NCBI RefSeq assembly: GCF_024713945.1
Contig: NC_134682.1
Coordinates: forward strand, 4,131,001-4,195,000
Reading direction: 5' to 3'
Length of the DNA stretch: 64,000 nucleotides
Source: Dermatophagoides farinae
Lineage: Eukaryota; Arthropoda; Arachnida; Sarcoptiformes; Pyroglyphidae
Shown here: positions 59,286 through 64,000 of the stretch, in pieces
Position numbering within the stretch: position 1 is the stretch's first letter
How the letters are laid out: each line of letters starts with the position of its first letter
Notes under the pieces: generated by a model
The model's input: only the letters and a program-made list of their open reading frames with translations
The model's database searches: none
Told to the model about the DNA's origin: nothing
Program-made: the position numbers and the translations under genes

Positions 59286-62200
59286 TTATTCATCTTCAAC
59301 GCGTGTTTTTCTTGGTTTTGGTACAGCCTGCTATTTGGAAATATAATAGAATAAATGAATTAATAAATGGATTATGAAATTTCAAATCAAAAAAAAAAAC
59401 TTACTCCAGGACTAACACCACGTGTAGCTGATGCAGAGCTCCTGTTTCGTGCACGAAGTTTAGCCAATGCATTTTCGGACATATCGGCACGTTCTTCAGC
59501 ATCTTCCAATTCTTGTTGTACTTTACGATATTTAGCCAAATTAAGGGCAGCAATCTCTTCAGCTTCTTCAATTTGTCGTTTGTATGTTTTGATCTTTTGT
59601 TGTAATTTATCGATCAAATCTTGCATACGTTCATAGTTTTTACGATCTTCATCGGCTTGGAATTGCAATTCCTTGATACGACGTTCAGCTTTACGCAAGT
59701 TCTTCGATGCATCACCATGTCGTCGTTGTTCGCTTTCATATTCTTGTTCCAATTCGCGAAGTTTTTGTTCCAATTTTTGGATAGTCTTTTTGCCACCTTT
59801 CAATGCAGCTTGTTCGGCTTCTTCCAATCGTACTTGCAAATCTTTGATTTGTTGTTCCATTGCTTTTCGCATTTTTTCTTGTTGTTGAGCATGTTCTTGT
59901 TCGGCACGAAGTTCATCAGCCAATCGAGCAGCATCGACCATAGCTTTTTTGGCTTTCTCTTCGGATTGTTTGGCTTCGTTGAGCATTTCATCCAAATCGG
60001 CTTGTAAGGCTTGCATTTCACCTTCCAATTTACGTTTGGCCATCGATAATGATGCATTGTTGGCAGACAAATCATTGGCTTGATCATGTAATTCGGCCAA
60101 TTCACCTTCGGCTTGTCGTCGGCCACGATCAGCTTGTTCCAACAATTGTCGACTTTCTTCCAATTCTCCTTGCAATGCATTGCATCGTCTTTCAGCCATG
60201 GCATATTGTTCACGGGCTTCGTCCCGAGCACGTTGTTCGTCTTCGTATGCTGTTTGCAATTCTTTGATATTCTGTTGGTATTTTTTGATATTCTTCTGGG
60301 CTTCGGCATTGGCTTTGTTGGCATGATCCAATGCAATTTCCAATTCGTTGATATCTGATTCGAGTTTCTTTTTCATACGTAAAGCTTCGGCTTTCTGTCG
60401 TGATTCGGCTTCCAAGCTGGCTTGCATCGAATCCAAGGCACGTTGATGATTCTTTCGAGTATTTTCGAATTCTTCCTCTTTCTCTTGCAATCGTCGGTCG
60501 ATTTCTTGTCGAACCTGGGACAATTCCAATTGAGCACGCAATACTTTGTTCTCTTCTTGTTCCAATGCAGCTTCGGCTTCCTCTAGAGCTGCTTGCAATT
60601 CTTCTTTCTCCATTTCCAATCGTTTTCGTGATTTTTCCAATTCGTGTACCGATCGGCCACCTTCTCCCAATTGATCGAGCAAATCTTTGATCTCATCTTG
60701 GAGATTTTTGTTTTCTCGTTTAACAGCTTCGTATTGTTCTTGGCTTTCTTCGTATGCGGCACGAAGTTTGAACAATTCTGTTGAATAGTTTCGGCATTCT
60801 TTCTGCGAAGCATCCAATTCGGCAGCCAAATCGTCGGTTTTTTGTTTCCATTCGGCAATAACTTTGTCGAATGTTTTCTGTTTCTTTTCGAGTGTTGCAG
60901 CCAATGCATTGGCACGTTCCACTTCGATCGACATGTCTTCGATTTCGCCTTGCAAACGTTGTTTGGTCTTTTCCAATGAGCCCACTTTGGAATTAAGTTG
61001 TTCAATATGTTCATCGGCCTCTTGTAATTTGACGCCCAATTTCTTTTTAGCCTCTTCCAATTCTTCCAACCGTGCAAGACCTTCAGATTCGAATTTGGCT
61101 CGCCATTGTTGAATTTCGGCATTAGCTTTGCTAAGTTGTCGTTGCAAATCGGCTTTGGCTTCAGTTTCTTCTTCAAGAGATTCACGGACATTGTCGAGGT
61201 CGTGTTCCAAATTACGGAGTTTCGACATGACGGAAGCACGTTCCTAATGAGAAAAAATTTAAAGAATTTTCAATTAGTACAAGATTCAAACGAAATATTA
61301 ATATCCATACTCGGCTCTCTTCATCGGCCGTTCGTTTAGCTTCCTCCAATTGACTTTGCAATGAGCTCTTGAGTTTGGTCAACTGGTTGACCTGTGATTC
61401 AGCATCCTCCAATTGACGTTGCAATTCGCCATTCTCAGCGGCCAATTTCTTTTTGGAGGCATCGAAATCGCTCAAATTACGATTAGCTTCATCTAATTTG
61501 CCTGTAACTTCACCCAATTGCATTTCCAATTGTTTGTTTTGTTTTTCAATATTGGCCTAAAAGTTATAAATGAACAAAAAAACAAATTAGTATCAACAAT
61601 ACAATAGTTAATCATTCAAGAAGAGTCGTCTATCCGTCTATCCGTCTGGTCCAATATCGATTCCATTTGTTGTTATTACTGTTGTTTGTTTGTTACCTGA
61701 TTCTTGGTGGCATGATCAACAATTCCTTGTAAATCAACCAGTTCAGCTTGTAATGTGCCTCGATCTTTTTCAAGTCTTTGTCAATTGAAATTAAGTGAAA
61801 TTTAAATTTACGAAAATTGGCAACTCATAAAAAACAAAATTAAAGCATTGAAAAGCTAGCCTAGTACAAATAATAAACACATTATGATGAAAATCGATAT
61901 TCGGATAGTCAACCTGATGTATAAGGGGGTGTATGATGGGTCCATAATTATTGACTATCTAGATAACATTACCTTATCTTTGGCAAGATGATCGACGCTT
62001 CCTTTCAAATCATCGAATTCAGCTTTCACTTGTTGTTTTTCTTTTTCAACACTATTTTGTTTAAACAGGGATTTTTTTTAAAAAAAGGGGATCACAATTA
62101 TAATAACAATAATTATTGATTAAAGATAAAATTATTAATCTAAACAAATCTAATGAAAGGGTATCATCCTAAATAAGGGATCTAAAATGAAATTGAAATT

Positions 62201-64000
62201 GGCAAGCATATAGTTTAGCTATGGGAGGCAAATTCAATTGATACATACCGTTGTTTGGCTTTGGTCAATTGGTCCACTTGTTCACTCAATTCGGCAACAG
62301 AATCATTATGTTTTTTACGCAATGCTGACATGGCTTGTTCATGATTAAGGTTGGCCTCTTCAAGATCACGACGAAGTTTAGCCATTTCTGCTTCACGACG
62401 TTTATTCAATTCGATTTGTGATGAAGTGGCACCGCCAGCTTCCTCTAATCGTTCACTTAATTCTTCAATTTCACGTGCTAAATCGGCACGTTGTTTTTCA
62501 GCTTTAGCACGAGCTTGTCGTTCAGATTCCAATTCTTCTTCCAATTCTTCAATTCGTGATTGAAGTTCTTTGATTTGTTTCTGAAGTTTGGCAACCAATG
62601 CCTGTTCATCCTCAAGTTTTGAGGCCAAACTTTGCAACTCTTTTTCTTTACGTTGCAAATTGGTTTCCAATTCTTTTTTATTCTTTTCTAAATCAGCAAC
62701 AGCTTCCTGTGCCAATTTCAAATCGCCTTCAACTTTACGTTTGTTCTTTTCGATATCAGCACGTGCTTTCTTTTCACGTTCCAAGCTATCTTCCAATTCG
62801 TCCAAGGTTTGTTCCAATTTGGCTTTCACCTTGTTCAAATGGTTGACCTTATCTTCAGTGGCTTGCAAATCTTCGGCAGTTTTTTGGCCCATCTCTTGCA
62901 AGTTTTTCTTTTCTTTATTCAATTTATTGATCAATTCATCTTGATGGGCGATCTCATCGTTAAGGTTTCGGATCTGATGATCTTTGGATTGTTTGTCTTG
63001 TTCAGCTTTTTGTAAGGCAAGTTCCAAATCTTCAATTTCTTTCTTTTGATTTTGGATTTCATTTTCCAATTTCTTTTTCGATGAGCTAAGGCTAGCATGG
63101 GCATCCTCTTCATGTGATAATCGATCTTGCAAGTCCTATTACAAAACAACAAATAAATTAGATCATACACATATTAATTGATTAACGTACCGATAATTGG
63201 CTTTCTAAATCATTTTTCTGTGAAACGGCTTTCATCAAACGTTCCTCAACATCACCGGATGATGATCGTTCGGCTTCCAATTGCAAGTACAAATCGTTTT
63301 TCTCTTGCAACAATTTGACATTCTGTACTTCCAAATCTTTTCTTAATTTTTCTTCTTTTTCGCGTGCTTCGGTTTCTTTTTTAAGTTTCTCTTCCAAAGC
63401 TTTAAGTTCATCTTCAACACGAGCAACGTTGAGCAATGGCTTGACTTTCGAATACAATTTCCACCACAACCAATTTCGAAGGGTAAGGAATTTTCGCAAG
63501 TTTCGTTGGATGACCAACAAAGCGACACGTTGATCTTGAAGCTTTTTGAAATTCTTTTTAACGAAATACCAACGGATCCAGGCTTGTAACCATGTCATAA
63601 TCTTGCTCAATCGATCATCACGCATCTCTTCAAGACGACCGAGAACACCGGCACGGAAGAAAATCTAAATAATTTTTTTTCATATTTCATAATTGAATTG
63701 AATTGAAATTAATTTAAATTCAAAATTAATTTTTGGAGGACAGAAAAAAATGTTAGGAATTGAGAAAAGGAAAGGAAATGGGAGGGAAATAGTCGTTTAC
63801 GTAGTAGTAGTCGTCGTCGTCGTCATCGTAGTTGTGTCCATTATTTTCAAAAGATCGATGATTCCAAAGTTCCAAAATTCAATAATACCATAAGCAAAAC
63901 ACTCAAAAATAATACTTACTTTAGTGCTGCCAAGACAATATTCTTGTTCATCAACATGGATTGCTTTAACAAGCTTTTCAGTGATTTGTCTTGCATCAAC
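59286..64000 (-). CDS. Mhc: Muscle myosin heavy chain, C-terminal part (5' end outside window)
   Basis: Motor protein of thick filaments. Exons (minus) from the right edge: beyond 64000..63920, 63664..63191, 63135..62249, then one of 62051..61973 or 61775..61697, then 61556..61311, 61243..59405 and 59330..59286 (or 59327..59286). The edge exon ends the motor ([13 protein letters not shown]), followed by the converter/lever [20 protein letters not shown] and an IQ motif ([20 protein letters not shown]). The lever end is [14 protein letters not shown]. The rest is heptad coiled coil matching insect Mhc throughout, e.g. [17 protein letters not shown]-type and [20 protein letters not shown]. The tail reads [13 protein letters not shown] then [13 protein letters not shown]. 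It is a true muscle Mhc, not paramyosin, because the lever and the motor end are present. All introns in view are short. Confidence 0.95.
61697..61775 (-). other. Mhc alternative hinge exon, proximal copy (26 codons)
   Basis: 79 nt read [20 protein letters not shown] then HATKNQ. An acceptor ttgacaaag precedes it and gtaac follows. The phase (one nucleotide completing an Arg codon) is the same as that of the copy at 61973-62051, so each can join the same two flanking exons. Confidence 0.85.
61973..62051 (-). other. Mhc alternative hinge exon, distal copy (26 codons)
   Basis: 79 nt read [20 protein letters not shown] then HLAKDK, with an acceptor aaaatag and the donor gtaatg. It lies 197 nt from the proximal copy, with identical length and phase. 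Joining both would still keep frame but would put two hinge segments in tandem, so mutual exclusion is expected. Confidence 0.85.

Noticed and set aside
59621-62944. Antisense open frames over the myosin coiled-coil exons
   Set aside because: Ser/Phe/Leu-rich mirror images of the heptad codons; no independent coding signal.
1-64000. tRNA genes, transposons and virus-like elements
   Set aside because: I looked for tRNA B-box sequences, reverse transcriptase, integrase or transposase motifs and terminal repeats and saw none; short or decayed copies could be missed by eye.

Overview
The window is nuclear DNA of a house dust mite, very probably Dermatophagoides farinae. The decisive marker is a two-exon gene at 54779-55482 (minus). 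Its spliced 213-residue product agrees, as I recall the sequence, with the group 7 allergen of D. farinae (Der f 7) almost residue for residue, and fits D. pteronyssinus Der p 7 less well. The rest agrees with a mite: AT-rich DNA, genes with few short introns (mostly 55-90 nt, GT..AG), arthropod chitin-binding cuticle proteins, a muscle myosin gene with an arthropod-style alternative hinge exon, and intergenic DNA full of (CA)n, (CAT)n, (CAA)n and homopolymer tracts. I saw no transposon, retroelement, tRNA, rRNA or CRISPR array.

Layout. 1-853: 3' end of a Gly/Ser/Tyr-rich protein gene. 2265-5013 (-): tyrosine hydroxylase. 5399-7991 (+): four tandem genes for small four-helix membrane proteins. 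8349-10690 (-): long-chain acyl-CoA synthetase. 12576-14084 (+): peptide:N-glycanase, ending 78 nt from the end of the convergent 14163-17560 (-) gene, a GTF3C2-like TFIIIC subunit with zinc fingers and a WD40-like region. 18663-23626 (+): a Vav-type Rho GEF without a recognisable calponin-homology domain. 25828-33735: three members of a secreted low-complexity family. 34743-37816 (-): two Rebers-Riddiford cuticle proteins. 40285-41020 (-): small heat-shock protein. 42805-46053 (-): lysosomal alpha-mannosidase. 46325-46957 (-): a small BED-type zinc-finger protein. 50363-54315 (+): FMNL/Frl formin. 54779-55482 (-): Der f 7. 56202-58623: a compact trio, NCBP3-like (+), OXLD1-like (-) and GPN3 (+). 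59286-64000 (-): 3' half of muscle myosin heavy chain, running off the right edge.

There is no operon logic. Neighbours are linked mainly by shared promoters or facing 3' ends (GTF3C2/Vav, OXLD1/GPN3; PNGase/GTF3C2, FMNL/Der f 7, NCBP3/OXLD1). The accessory content is two local families, the four-helix membrane proteins and the secreted RS-motif proteins, plus the cuticle pair. The most informative items for a second look are the CH-less Vav with its candidate short first exon, the pair of 26-residue mutually exclusive hinge exons in myosin, the frame change at the formin FH1 region, the in-frame intron that interrupts the formin DAD, and the two local families.

All exon boundaries were placed by eye from GT/AG sites, reading phase and remembered family sequences. 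No alignment or transcript data were available.
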